Source: Pedococcus sp. 5OH_020 | Lineage (GTDB): Bacteria; Actinomycetota; Actinomycetes; Actinomycetales; Dermatophilaceae | DNA: 64,000 bases | Assembly (NCBI RefSeq): GCF_027812955.1 | Contig: NZ_JAPYZV010000005.1 | Span: forward strand, 124,001 to 188,000 | Reading direction: 5' to 3' | Part shown: positions 1-8,415 of the stretch, piece by piece | How the letters are laid out: the number at the start of each line of letters is the position of its first letter | How positions within the stretch are numbered: the stretch's first letter is position 1 | Made by a program: the position numbers and the translations under genes | The notes under the pieces: model-generated | The model's database searches: none | What the model was told of the DNA's origin: nothing | Seen by the model: only the letters and a program-made list of their open reading frames with translations

Positions 1-726
1 GAGCAGCCTGTCGAGGAACGCTTCGAGGTTGTGCCACGGCACGTTGGCCACGTCGCCGCCTGACACGACGACGTCCCGGACCTGCGGGGTCTGGTGCAGG
101 TACGCCAGCATGGCCGCGTACCGGTCGGCGGGCCGGCCCTCGAGCTTCAGCTTGTCGACGACCCGGGTGGAGTTGCCGACCAGGTCCATCCGGGTGCAGT
201 GGCCGCAGTACTGCGGACAGGTGGACAGGAGCTCGGCCAGCACCTTCGTCGGGTAGCGGTGGGTGAGGCCTTCGGCGACCCACATGTCGTGTTCGTGCAG
301 GCTGTCGCGCGTCGCGTGCGGGTGCGAGGGCCAGTCGGTCCTGCGGTCGGAGAAGACCGGGAGCATGTAGCGGCGCACCGGGTCGGCGTAGAACGCCCGG
401 GTGAACTCCTCGCCAACACCCGGCATGCCAGCACCGGGCCACGTCCCCTCGCTGACCATGGTGTTGACCATCTGCGGCGGCAGCAGCATCGACATCGTGG
501 CGCGCTCGGCCTGGTCGCGCTCGAGGTCGGCGTAGAAGTGGTCGTCCAGCAGGTCGCCCATGACCTCGTGCAGCTGCTTGACGTTCTTGACGCAGTGAGC
601 CCGTTGCCACTGGGCGCTGGCCCAGTCCTCAGCCGTCACCGTGCGCCACCCGGGGAAGCGGGTCCAGTCGGGCTCCACGAGCTCGCGGTGACGGTAGACA
701 TACGGCTGCTCGATGCCGACGCTCAT
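1..726 (-). CDS. kamA: Lysine 2,3-aminomutase (KamA), 3' part outside window
   Basis: Radical-SAM, PLP-dependent enzyme that converts L-lysine to L-beta-lysine, the first step of lysine fermentation. The N-terminal 242 residues are present; the gene runs off the left edge. The iron-sulfur motif CPQYCGHC (CxxxCxxC) is followed by TRMDLVGNS, as in KamA. The start ATG at 726-724 is preceded by TATCCT (738-733) with a 6-nt spacer and no Shine-Dalgarno, so the transcript is probably leaderless. It is divergent from kdd, kamD, kamE and kal, which belong to the same pathway. An EpmB-like role on EF-P is the alternative; the neighbours favour catabolic KamA. The PLP lysine lies outside the window. 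Confidence 0.93.
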   Translation of the reverse strand, partial: MSVGIEQPYVYRHRELVEPDWTRFPGWRTVTAEDWASAQWQRAHCVKNVKQLHEVMGDLLDDHFYADLERDQAERATMSMLLPPQMVNTMVSEGTWPGAGMPGVGEEFTRAFYADPVRRYMLPVFSDRRTDWPSHPHATRDSLHEHDMWVAEGLTHRYPTKVLAELLSTCPQYCGHCTRMDLVGNSTRVVDKLKLEGRPADRYAAMLAYLHQTPQVRDVVVSGGDVANVPWHNLEAFLDRLL

Positions 727-811
727 ACTGGCAGGATACGGGAGAGGCTACGCCCAGCCGCGCAAACCGCCGTAAATTCTTCGCTCCACATCGCTGACCC
801 AGGGAGATTCT
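727..811. promoter_or_regulatory. Divergent promoter region kamA / kdd operon
   Basis: This 85-bp spacer serves both arms of the lysine cluster. Leftward, TATCCT (738-733) lies 6 nt from the kamA ATG. Rightward, a -10-like TAAATT (773-778) would give a short leader containing the ribosome site AGGGAG (801-806) five nt before the kdd GTG. No clear operator palindrome is visible. Confidence 0.5.
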
Positions 812-1864
812 GTGCCGGACACTCCTTCCTCGCCCATCGGTCTCCACCGAGTGGTGGAGCCCGCGGGGGCGTGTCTCCCGCAGGCGGCGGTGCGCCTCGA
901 CGCGCGCCCTCAGCTGTGGCCGGACGAGGTGCGGGTCAGCGTCGAGACGCTCAACCTCGACGCAGCCTCCTACCGTCAGCTCTCCGACAAGCACGGCGGT
1001 GACGGCGACGCGGTCCGGGCGGAGGTCCTGGAGATCGTCGCCACCCGCGGCAAGCTGCAGAACCCGGTCACCGGGTCGGGGGGCATGCTCATCGGAACGG
1101 TGGACGAGGTCGGCCCGAGCTCGCCGCTCGGGCTCTCGCCGGGGGACCGGATCGCGACCCTCGTCTCACTGTCCCTGACGCCACTGGTCATCAGCGACCG
1201 CCTGTCGCGCTGGGACGGCCGGTCCGAACGCGCTCCGGCACGCGGACACGCGATCCTCTTCGGGCGTTCCATCGCCGCTCTCCTTCCCGGAGACCTCCCC
1301 GCCGAGCTCGCCCTCATGGTGATGGACGTCTGCGGCGCGCCGGCCCTCGTCGCGCGGGTGGTGGGGGAGTACGTCGCTCGCGGACACTCCCCGACCGTCG
1401 CGGTCCTCGGTGGCGCCGGCAAGTCCGGCTCGCTGTCACTGGCGGCAGCGGCCGACGCGGGAGCAGGTCGACGGATCGCCGTCGTGCCTGTCGAAGGGGA
1501 GGCAGCGCTGCTGCGCGGCACGGGACTGGCGGAGAAGGTGGTCGTCGCCGATGCCCGCGACCCGCTCAGGCTCTCGGAGGCGGTGGCTCACGCCGGAGGA
1601 CCGGCCGACATCACGGTCGTCTGCGTCGACGTCCCCGGGTGCGAGCAGCCCGCCATCCTGTCGACGGCGTCGGGCGGCACCATCGTCTTCTTCTCCATGG
1701 CCACCAGCTTCGCGGCGGCCGCGCTCGGAGCCGAAGGTGTGGCTGCCGACGTGCGGATGCTCGTCGGGAACGGCTACGTCCCCGGGCACGCCGACTATGC
1801 ACTCGACCTCCTACGAGGCAGTCCCTCGGTGAGGGCCCTGTTCGAGGGGCGCCTGTCCACGTAG
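812..1864 (+). CDS. kdd: L-erythro-3,5-diaminohexanoate dehydrogenase (Kdd)
   Basis: Oxidatively deaminates 3,5-diaminohexanoate to 3-keto-5-aminohexanoate with NAD(P), downstream of the two lysine aminomutases. The 350-residue length is right for the family. The substrate part is N-terminal and includes the family-like stretch LNLDAASYRQL; the Rossmann motif LGGAGKSGS lies near residue 195. The GTG start follows AGGGAG at 801-806. First gene of the plus-strand kam operon; the amidohydrolase starts 13 bp after its stop. Its usual partner kce (3-keto-5-aminohexanoate cleavage) is not in the window and may lie beyond kamA. Family assignment is strong because the whole operon matches. Confidence 0.9.
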   Translation: MPDTPSSPIGLHRVVEPAGACLPQAAVRLDARPQLWPDEVRVSVETLNLDAASYRQLSDKHGGDGDAVRAEVLEIVATRGKLQNPVTGSGGMLIGTVDEVGPSSPLGLSPGDRIATLVSLSLTPLVISDRLSRWDGRSERAPARGHAILFGRSIAALLPGDLPAELALMVMDVCGAPALVARVVGEYVARGHSPTVAVLGGAGKSGSLSLAAAADAGAGRRIAVVPVEGEAALLRGTGLAEKVVVADARDPLRLSEAVAHAGGPADITVVCVDVPGCEQPAILSTASGGTIVFFSMATSFAAAALGAEGVAADVRMLVGNGYVPGHADYALDLLRGSPSVRALFEGRLST

Positions 1865-1877
1865 GCACACTGGAGCG

Positions 1878-3506
1878 GTGAGCACTCTCTACCGTGGCGG
1901 CTTCGTCTACTCACCTGTCGACCCCTTCGCCAACGCCCTCGTCGTGGACGACGCCACCGGCACGATCGCCTGGATCGGTGGTGACGACGCGGCCTCGGGG
2001 CATGTCGACGCCGTCGACGAGGTCGTGGAGCTCGACGGGGCGCTGGTCACACCGGCCTTCGTCGATGCCCACGCGCACGTGTCGCAGACCGGCGCGGGGC
2101 TGCGCGGCGTGGACCTGGGGGAGACGCGCAGCGTCGCCGAGGCCCTCAGCCGCATCGAGGACGGCGCTCGAGCGCACCAGGGACGGCCGGTCTACGCCCC
2201 GAACTGGGACCAGGGCCGCTGGGCGGAGGGACGGCCGCACACGGCCGGCGAGCTGGACCGGGCCACCTACGGGGGCGTCGTGTACTCGCCGCGGGTGGAC
2301 GGCCACTCCGCGGTCATCTCCTCCGCACTGGCCTCCGCCAGCGGAGCGCGGGACCTGCCCGGCTGGGAGGGCGACGGCCTGGTCACCAGGGACGCCCACC
2401 ACGCGGCACGAGAGGCGTTCACAGGTGCCGTCACGCCCGCGCAGCGCCGGGCCGACATCGACCTGGCCCTGCATACGGCTGCGGCGGCCGGAATCGGGCT
2501 GGTCCACGAGAACGGTGGGCGGACGCTGTCCGGGACGGACGACTTCGCAGAGGTCCTGGCGGCCGGGCAGCGGGGGGATGCCCCGCAGACCATCGGCTAC
2601 TGGGCGCAGCTGGTGTCGGACGAGGCTCAGGCGCGCGACGTCGCCACCGTACGTGGAGCACGTGGGCTCGCCGGCGACCTCAACGTCGACGGCTCCATCG
2701 GTTCGCGAACCGCACACCTGCGCGCACCGTACGCGGACCGGGAGGGCCATACCGGCAACGGGTACCTCTCAGTAGCCGAGGTGCGGGACCACGTCACGGC
2801 ATGCTCGCTGGCCGGCCTGCAGGCGGGCTTCCACGTCATCGGCGACGCCGGGGTGGACACCGTCGTCCAGGGTTTCGAGGCAGCCGCCGCGATGGTGGGG
2901 GTGCCCGTCGTGACGCGGGCACGGCACCGCCTCGAGCATGTGGAGATGATCTCGACGGAGGGCATCGCGCGACTCGTGGCGCTCGGCGTCACGGCCAGCG
3001 TGCAGCCCGCCTTCGACGCCCTCTGGGGCGGGGACGACGGCATGTATGCCGAAAGGCTGGGCTCCGAGCGGGTCAGCGGGATGAACCCGTTCGCCTCGAT
3101 GATGGCGGCCGGGATGACCTTGGCCCTCGGCTCGGATTCGCCCGTCACCCCGTTCGCACCCTGGGAGGCGGTGCGCGCCTGCGTGAACCACCACGACCCG
3201 GAGCAGAGGGTCTCCGCGCGCTCGGCGTTCCTGGCCCACACCCGCGGCGGCTGGCGAGCGGCGGGCTACGACGACCGGGGGTACCTCGACCTCGGCCTGC
3301 CCGCCACGATCGCGGTCTGGGAGGTGGGGGACCTGGTGGTGCAGGCGCCGGACGACCGGATCCAGACGTGGAGCACCGACCCTCGCTCTGGGACCCCGGG
3401 GCTCCCGGACCTGTCGCCGGGCTCACCCACACCGAAGTGTCTGCGTACCGTCGTCCGCGGCCGCACCGTCTTCGACGCCGGCGCCTTGGACGTTCACAGG
3501 CCGTGA
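1878..3506 (+). CDS. Amidohydrolase family 3 (YtcJ-like) in lysine cluster
   Basis: A 542-residue metal-dependent hydrolase of the amidohydrolase superfamily (YtcJ/N-substituted formamide deformylase type). Visible marks are the N-terminal beta-domain ending in the metal motif DAHAHVSQ (near residue 64), the HVIGDAG histidine, a later RHRLEHVEM stretch and the C-terminal GSDSPVTPFAPW aspartate motif typical of YtcJ proteins. Its substrate is unknown. Position between kdd and kamD suggests it acts on an acylated or cyclised lysine-pathway amine, but that is inference. The GTG start is preceded by CACACT (1866-1871) with a 6-nt spacer, so it may also be transcribed separately as a leaderless message. 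Confidence 0.8.
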   Translation: MSTLYRGGFVYSPVDPFANALVVDDATGTIAWIGGDDAASGHVDAVDEVVELDGALVTPAFVDAHAHVSQTGAGLRGVDLGETRSVAEALSRIEDGARAHQGRPVYAPNWDQGRWAEGRPHTAGELDRATYGGVVYSPRVDGHSAVISSALASASGARDLPGWEGDGLVTRDAHHAAREAFTGAVTPAQRRADIDLALHTAAAAGIGLVHENGGRTLSGTDDFAEVLAAGQRGDAPQTIGYWAQLVSDEAQARDVATVRGARGLAGDLNVDGSIGSRTAHLRAPYADREGHTGNGYLSVAEVRDHVTACSLAGLQAGFHVIGDAGVDTVVQGFEAAAAMVGVPVVTRARHRLEHVEMISTEGIARLVALGVTASVQPAFDALWGGDDGMYAERLGSERVSGMNPFASMMAAGMTLALGSDSPVTPFAPWEAVRACVNHHDPEQRVSARSAFLAHTRGGWRAAGYDDRGYLDLGLPATIAVWEVGDLVVQAPDDRIQTWSTDPRSGTPGLPDLSPGSPTPKCLRTVVRGRTVFDAGALDVHRP

Positions 3507-3571
3507 GCGAGAATTTGCGGTGTCGGACCGGGTCTGCCGGAAATCTTCTGGTGCGCTGCTAGATTTGCCGC

Positions 3572-5161
3572 GTGTCCTCGCGACCCACACCCTTGCTGGA
3601 CCTCGATCCGGCGACCGTCAGGAGAGCGCGCACGCTCGCCCGGAAGGCCGGCGCGCCCGTCGTGAGGCTCGCGCGGAGCCATACGACCGTGAGCGTGGAG
3701 CGCGCCACTCTGCGCCTCGCGGGGTTGTCCGGCGCGGACCACGACCGCGTCCCCTGGGTCAACCATCTCGTCGACGCCGTCCGGGCCGAGGTCGGCCTGG
3801 AGCACGGCGTCACCCCGCCGGTGTACGACGCGCTGCGCAGGGGCGAAGCCCCCGACCTGTTGACCCTTGCGCAGAGGGCGGCGAGCGGGTCGGTGCACCT
3901 GCGGCTCCCTGAGGGGCGGGAGGCTGCGGCCGCCCGTTCCGCCGCGCGGCGGGAGGTGGGCCGCGGCCTGCGCATCATCGACAAGCAGCGGGCCCGTCGC
4001 GACCGCCTGGTCAAGCGCCACGGCGACCCCGTCCAGCGCCCCTGGATCTACCTGATCGTGGCCACGGGTGACATCTACGAGGACATCCCGCAGGCCCAGG
4101 CAGCCGCCCGGGAGGGAGCGGACGTCATCGCCGTGATCCGCTCGACGGGACAGTCGCTCCTCGACTACGTCCCTGAGGGCGCCACGCGGGAGGGGTACGC
4201 AGGCACGTACGCCACGCAGGAGAACTTCCGGCTCATGCGCGCTGCCCTGGACGAGACGTCCAAGGAGCTGGGCCGCTACATCCGGCTGACCAACTACGCC
4301 TCGGGGCTCTGCATGCCCGAGATCGCCACGCTCGCCGGGCTCGAGCGGCTCGACATGATGCTCAACGACTCGATGTACGGGATCCTCTTCCGCGACATCA
4401 ACCCGGTCCGCACGTTCGTCGACCAGCGGTTCAGCAGGCAGATCCACGCCCGGGCCGGGATCATCATCAACACCGGCGAGGACAACTACCTCACCACGGC
4501 GGACGCGGTGGACTCGGCGCATACCGTCACGGTCAGCCAGCTGCTCAACGAGTACTTCGCCAAGGAGGCCGGGCTGCAGGACTGGCAGCTGGGCCTCGGG
4601 CACGCCTTCGAGGTGAACCCCGACCTGCCCGACTCCTTCCGGATCGAGCTGGCGCACGCCTTGCTGGCCCGCCAGCTGTTCCCCGAGGCGCCCCTGAAGT
4701 GGATGCCACCGACGAAGCACATGACGGGGGACGTCTTCCGCGGCTACCTGCTCGACGGCTTCTTCAACCTCGTCGGCGCCATGACGGGGCAGGGCATCCT
4801 GCTCGTCGGGATGATGACCGAGGCGGTTGTGACGCCGTTCCTCTCCGACCGCGACCTGGCACTCCAGAACGTCCGCTACGTGCTCAACGCCGTAGGCGGT
4901 CTCACCGAGGACTTCCATCCTCCGCGCGACGGGTTCATCCAGACGCGAGCCCGTCAGGTGCTCGGCGAGGCGGTCGACCTGCTGACCCGGATCACGCAGG
5001 AACCGGGCGCCGCGCCGCTCCTCGAGGCCATCGCGGACGGCACGTTCGGCCTGATGAGGCGCCCGGCGAATGCGGGCAAGGGCCTGGACGGGGTGGTCGA
5101 GCGCGCCGCAGACTACGACAACCCTGCCGCGACGATGCTGGAGGAGGGCTCAGACCGGTGA
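3572..5161 (+). CDS. kamD: D-lysine/beta-lysine 5,6-aminomutase alpha subunit (KamD)
   Basis: Large subunit of the adenosylcobalamin- and PLP-dependent aminomutase that moves the terminal amino group of beta-lysine (or D-lysine) to C5. The 529 residues match the family. The TIM-barrel core carries typical segments such as YLIVATGDIYEDIPQ, VIRSTGQSLLDYVPEG and LNDSMYGILFRDIN. The GTG start is chosen because TAGATT (3560-3565) ends 6 nt before it and no ribosome site is present, pointing to a leaderless promoter inside the operon. It overlaps kamE by 4 bp (GTGA). It requires coenzyme B12, so the host must make or import it. Confidence 0.95.
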   Translation: MSSRPTPLLDLDPATVRRARTLARKAGAPVVRLARSHTTVSVERATLRLAGLSGADHDRVPWVNHLVDAVRAEVGLEHGVTPPVYDALRRGEAPDLLTLAQRAASGSVHLRLPEGREAAAARSAARREVGRGLRIIDKQRARRDRLVKRHGDPVQRPWIYLIVATGDIYEDIPQAQAAAREGADVIAVIRSTGQSLLDYVPEGATREGYAGTYATQENFRLMRAALDETSKELGRYIRLTNYASGLCMPEIATLAGLERLDMMLNDSMYGILFRDINPVRTFVDQRFSRQIHARAGIIINTGEDNYLTTADAVDSAHTVTVSQLLNEYFAKEAGLQDWQLGLGHAFEVNPDLPDSFRIELAHALLARQLFPEAPLKWMPPTKHMTGDVFRGYLLDGFFNLVGAMTGQGILLVGMMTEAVVTPFLSDRDLALQNVRYVLNAVGGLTEDFHPPRDGFIQTRARQVLGEAVDLLTRITQEPGAAPLLEAIADGTFGLMRRPANAGKGLDGVVERAADYDNPAATMLEEGSDR

Positions 5162-5982
5162 GCGCGTCCACTCCCGACATCATCCGCCCGTACGGGGACA
5201 CCACGGGAGACGGCATGGTGCAGGTCTCTTTCACGCTGCCCGTGCCGCACGACAAGCGCGCCGAGGGCGCAGCCCGTCAGCTCGCTGCCAAGATGGGCCT
5301 GGAGCCCGCCCTGGTGGTGCACGCCAAGGCCATGGGCCCGGACTTCACCTTCTTCGTCGTCTACGGCAGCGCCAAGCACCTCGTCGACCTGCGGGACGTG
5401 ACCGTCGTGGAGCGCGAGTTCCCCCTGCTCAGCCCTGCAGAGGTCAACAAGGCGGTCAAGTCCAGGCTGCGCCGCAAGCTCGTCGTCGTGGGGGCGTGCA
5501 TCGGGACCGACGCCCATACGGTGGGCATCGACGCGATCCTCAACGTCAAGGGCTTCGCGGGGGAGAAGGGCTTGGAGTACTACCGCGAGATCAGGGTGGT
5601 GAACCTGGGGGCTCAGGTGCTGGTCCCCGAGCTGGTGGCCCGCGCCCGCGCGGAGAGGGCGGACGCCGTGATGGTCAGCCAGGTGGTCACCCAGCGTGAC
5701 GCCCATCTCCACAACACCATGACCATGAGCGCGGCGTTCCGCGAGGCATACCCGGCCGGGCAGGTGCCGCTGCTCGTCGTGGGAGGCCCCCGGTTCGAGG
5801 AGGGCTCGGCGCCCAAGCTCGGTGTGGACCGGATCTTCGGGCGGGGCACGACGCCCGCCGAGGTGGCCAGCTACCTCGTCCATGCGCTCACGACGAGGTC
5901 GGCGGCTGCGGCGGTGCCCGGCAGCCCACGTCCCGGCGGGGCCGCAGCCCCCTCGGGGCCCGACGGCAGGAAGCAGCGATGA
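5158..5982 (+). CDS. kamE: Lysine 5,6-aminomutase beta subunit (KamE), B12-binding
   Basis: Small subunit (274 residues) that binds coenzyme B12 and contributes the PLP-binding lysine. The cobalamin motif is seen as GTDAHTVGIDAI (DxHxxG), followed by the conserved NVKGFAGEKGLEYY segment; a Rossmann-type B12 domain fills the C-terminal half. The GTG start overlaps the kamD stop (GTGA at 5158-5161), indicating translational coupling of the two subunits. The C-terminal 35 residues are a low-complexity Ala/Gly/Pro tail not needed for the fold. The stop overlaps the kal start (ATGA). Confidence 0.94.
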   Translation: MSASTPDIIRPYGDTTGDGMVQVSFTLPVPHDKRAEGAARQLAAKMGLEPALVVHAKAMGPDFTFFVVYGSAKHLVDLRDVTVVEREFPLLSPAEVNKAVKSRLRRKLVVVGACIGTDAHTVGIDAILNVKGFAGEKGLEYYREIRVVNLGAQVLVPELVARARAERADAVMVSQVVTQRDAHLHNTMTMSAAFREAYPAGQVPLLVVGGPRFEEGSAPKLGVDRIFGRGTTPAEVASYLVHALTTRSAAAAVPGSPRPGGAAAPSGPDGRKQR

Positions 5983-6377
5983 CGGCAGAGCTCGGACGGG
6001 TCGTGACGCACCGCCGGTATGTTCCGTACAGCCACGCGCACTACGCGGGCAACCTCGTCGACGGCGCCTACTCGCTGGCCGCCTTCGGTGACGTGGCGAC
6101 CGAGCTGTGCATCCTGACCGACGGGGACGAGGGGCTGTTCGCGTCGTACTCCGACGTCCAGTTCCTTGCCCCGGTGCGGGCGGGGGACGTCATCGAGATC
6201 GAGGCTCGGCTGGTCCGGCTAGGCACTCGCAGCCGTGAGCTCGAGTTCGAGCTCCGGGTGGTGGCGCGCGGGGCCCCGGGACGCGGGGAGTCAAGGGCCG
6301 ACGTGCTGGAGCCCGCGATCGTGGCGACCACGGCACGGGGCGTCGTGGTGGTGCCACCACGGGACCACGCGGGCTGA
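5979..6377 (+). CDS. kal: 3-aminobutyryl-CoA ammonia-lyase (Kal), hotdog fold
   Basis: A 132-residue single hotdog-domain protein. In lysine fermentation Kal removes ammonia from L-3-aminobutyryl-CoA to give crotonyl-CoA. The stretch SHAHYAGNLVDGA is characteristic of the family, and size and genetic position agree. Its ATG overlaps the kamE stop by 4 bp, making it the last gene of the operon. A terminator-like hairpin follows at 6387-6408. A generic MaoC- or thioesterase-type function is the alternative but would not explain the neighbourhood. Confidence 0.88.
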   Translation: MTAELGRVVTHRRYVPYSHAHYAGNLVDGAYSLAAFGDVATELCILTDGDEGLFASYSDVQFLAPVRAGDVIEIEARLVRLGTRSRELEFELRVVARGAPGRGESRADVLEPAIVATTARGVVVVPPRDHAG

Positions 6378-6386
6378 GCGCGTCAC

Positions 6387-6408
6387 GGCGTGTCGTGTGT
6401 GACACGCC
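6387..6408 (+). terminator. Hairpin terminator after the kam operon
   Basis: Perfect 8-bp stem GGCGTGTC / GACACGCC with a 6-nt loop (GTGTGT), nine bases after the kal stop. There is no T-tract, as is common for actinobacterial terminators. Confidence 0.6.
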
Positions 6409-6465
6409 GACCACCCGTCGATGTCTTGGTGTGCAACGGAATTGGCCCAGCACAAGGACCCCCCG

Positions 6466-6485
6466 GGTGACGCATTTCCGTCACC
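6466..6485. promoter_or_regulatory. Candidate operator palindrome GGTGACG-N6-CGTCACC
   Basis: Perfect 7-bp inverted repeat separated by CATTTC, ending 9 bp upstream of a consensus -35 box. The symmetry and placement suit an activator or repressor binding as a dimer. The regulator is unknown. It could also fold as an RNA hairpin if transcribed. Confidence 0.45.
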
Positions 6486-6494
6486 TCGGACGGC

Positions 6495-6522
6495 TTGACA
6501 GCGTCCCGCCGGGGGGTAAGTT
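6495..6522 (+). promoter_or_regulatory. Near-consensus housekeeping promoter
   Basis: TTGACA (6495-6500), a 16-bp spacer, then TAAGTT (6517-6522): a perfect -35 and a good -10 in a region that is otherwise very GC-rich. The predicted start near 6529 lies 255 bp before the nearest gene, lnt. Confidence 0.6.
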
Positions 6523-6783
6523 GGCCCTCGGTTGTCCTACCGATCGTCCGTCCTCGAGGGGGAGCATCCAGGCTGGAGAAGGACACACGGCCCGGTGACT
6601 AGCGCGCGCAGCCACCGCTTTACCAGCAGTGAAGTCCGACCCGATCTGGTGTGCCGTTCGAGGCGGTGGTGGACGGCGGCTCGGCCCGCGCGCCTAGTAG
6701 ACAACAGCAGGATGCCGACAGCCGGCCGGCCCCCTGCTGGTCCCAACGGCAGCGCGGGCCGTGCCGTGTCCTACCGTTGTCAC

Positions 6784-8415
6784 GTGTCGAGACCCCTGCT
6801 GAGGCCCCAGGCGACCGCGCGCGTCGTCGTCGCGGTCATCTCGGGCGTCCTCACCGCGTACGCGTTCCCGACCCATGACGTGTGGTGGCTGGCGCCCGTC
6901 GGCGTGGCCCTCCTGTCTGCCTCGGTGGTCGGCGCCGGCTGGCGGCTGGCCCTCCTCCTGGGCCTCGCGCACGGGCTGGGCTTCTTCCTCCCGACGCTGT
7001 CCTGGTCAGGGGTCTATGTCGGCAAGCTGCCGTGGGTGGCGCTGGCCGCTCTCGAGGCCCTGTACATCGCGGTGATGTGCTGCGTGACGTCGATCGTGCA
7101 GCGGCCTTTGCTCGCCACCCGCTTCCGACCGCTCGCCTACGCCGCTGTTCCGCTCCTCTGGGTCCTGCAGGAGTGGGCGCGCGGCACCACGCCGTTCGGG
7201 GGTTTCCCCTGGGCTCGGCTCGCGTTCAGCCAGGCCGACAGTCCGCTCGCGCCATTCGCACGGTTCGCGGGCGCGCCAGGACTCACCTTCGCAGTGGCTT
7301 CCACCGGCGTGGTCCTGCACGTCCTCGTCCGCGAGGTCGTCCACCGGCTGGGTCGGCCCCGCACCTCCGCACCGCGGGCTCTCCCGGCGCTCTCTCTCGC
7401 CTTGGTCGTCCTCGCGCTCGCGCCGGCGCTCGCCGCCGTGGCCACCACGATCCCCACGGATGGCCGGAAGGTCTCGGTGCTCTTCGTCCAGGGCAACGTG
7501 CCCAGGGCAGGCCTCGACTTCAACGCGGAGCGGCGCAAGGTGCTCGACAACCACGTGCAGGGGACCCTGGCGGCCGCAGCCCAGCGAAGGCCCGCACCGT
7601 CGCTGGTGGTCTGGCCGGAGAACTCCTCCGACATCGACCCGCTGGAGAACCTGGACGCGCGGGCCGACATCCGGCTCGCAGTGGAGACGGTGAAGGCGCC
7701 GATCCTCGTCGGTGCCGTGCTCGACGGCCCCGGCCGATACGTGTCCAACGCGAGCCTGTTCTACCGTCCGGGCGACCTCGAGCCGCAGCGGTACGTCAAG
7801 CAGCATCCGGTGCCCTTCGCTGAGTACATCCCCTACCGCGCCTTCTTCCGCAACTTCAGCGACAAGGTCGACCTCGTGTCGCGGGACTTCACCAAGGGAG
7901 ACCGCCCGGGGGGTTTCCAGGTGCCGGTGGCGGGCGCCAGGCCGTACTGGGTGATCCCCACCATCTGCTTCGAGGTCGCGTACGACGACCTCATGCGCGA
8001 CTCGACCCTGCAGCCCGGTCGCGCGGCGAGCATCTTGGCGGTGCAGACCAACAACGCCACCTTCGGCTACACGGCGGAGTCTGAGCAGCAGTTCGCCATC
8101 AGCCGGCTCCGGGCCATCGAGCACGGACGGTCGGTCGTGCACGTCTCCACCGTCGGCGTGAGCGGGTTCATCAACCCGGACGGGTCCTATGTCGACAAGA
8201 CCGCGCTCTTCACGCCTGCCGCGCGCTACGGGGCCCCGGTGGTGCGCACCGAGGTCACGCCGGCGGACCGGCTCGGTGCGCTCCCGCAGTATGTCGTGGC
8301 GCTGGCCGTCGTGGGGCTCATCCTGTGGGGTCAGTGGTCGAGGCGCCTGGACGCTAGGGTCGACCGGACCACCACCGCCGCAGCGCAACCGCGAAGGGAC
8401 AGCCTCGTTGTCTGA
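6784..8415 (+). CDS. lnt: Apolipoprotein N-acyltransferase (Lnt)
   Basis: Membrane enzyme that adds the third acyl chain to the N-terminal cysteine of lipoproteins. About 543 residues: an N-terminal block of several transmembrane helices (residues ~10-230) followed by a nitrilase-like domain. The catalytic triad is visible as Glu in VVWPENSS, Lys in VKQHPVPFAEYIPYR and Cys in TICFEVAYDD. Longer upstream frames exist, but GTG 6784 is preferred because TACCGT (6772-6777) ends 6 nt before it, as in leaderless genes. Its 3' end overlaps ppm by 8 bp. In mycobacteria the Lnt and Ppm domains are fused; here they are separate overlapping genes. Confidence 0.92.
   Translation: MSRPLLRPQATARVVVAVISGVLTAYAFPTHDVWWLAPVGVALLSASVVGAGWRLALLLGLAHGLGFFLPTLSWSGVYVGKLPWVALAALEALYIAVMCCVTSIVQRPLLATRFRPLAYAAVPLLWVLQEWARGTTPFGGFPWARLAFSQADSPLAPFARFAGAPGLTFAVASTGVVLHVLVREVVHRLGRPRTSAPRALPALSLALVVLALAPALAAVATTIPTDGRKVSVLFVQGNVPRAGLDFNAERRKVLDNHVQGTLAAAAQRRPAPSLVVWPENSSDIDPLENLDARADIRLAVETVKAPILVGAVLDGPGRYVSNASLFYRPGDLEPQRYVKQHPVPFAEYIPYRAFFRNFSDKVDLVSRDFTKGDRPGGFQVPVAGARPYWVIPTICFEVAYDDLMRDSTLQPGRAASILAVQTNNATFGYTAESEQQFAISRLRAIEHGRSVVHVSTVGVSGFINPDGSYVDKTALFTPAARYGAPVVRTEVTPADRLGALPQYVVALAVVGLILWGQWSRRLDARVDRTTTAAAQPRRDSLVV

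Larger units (their letters stand above)
6378..6783 (+). other. 406-bp gene-free regulatory gap upstream of lnt
   Basis: No convincing reading frame is present here. From left to right it holds the kam terminator hairpin, a C-run (CCCCCC near 6459-6464), a perfect inverted repeat (6466-6485), a near-consensus promoter (6495-6522), and about 255 bp of transcribed but apparently non-coding sequence before the lnt start, where a second, leaderless promoter element (TACCGT, 6772-6777) is found. The first promoter may drive a small RNA or a long lnt leader. Confidence 0.55.

Noticed and set aside
94-1002. Long plus-strand frame opposite kamA
   Set aside because: Its translation is low-complexity Arg/Val/Gly sequence with no recognisable domain, while the minus strand has a clear radical-SAM protein. 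It is a GC-skew shadow.
6440-6530. Candidate 6C small RNA because of a CCCCCC run
   Set aside because: Only one C-run is present and the two C-loop hairpins typical of 6C RNA are not visible.
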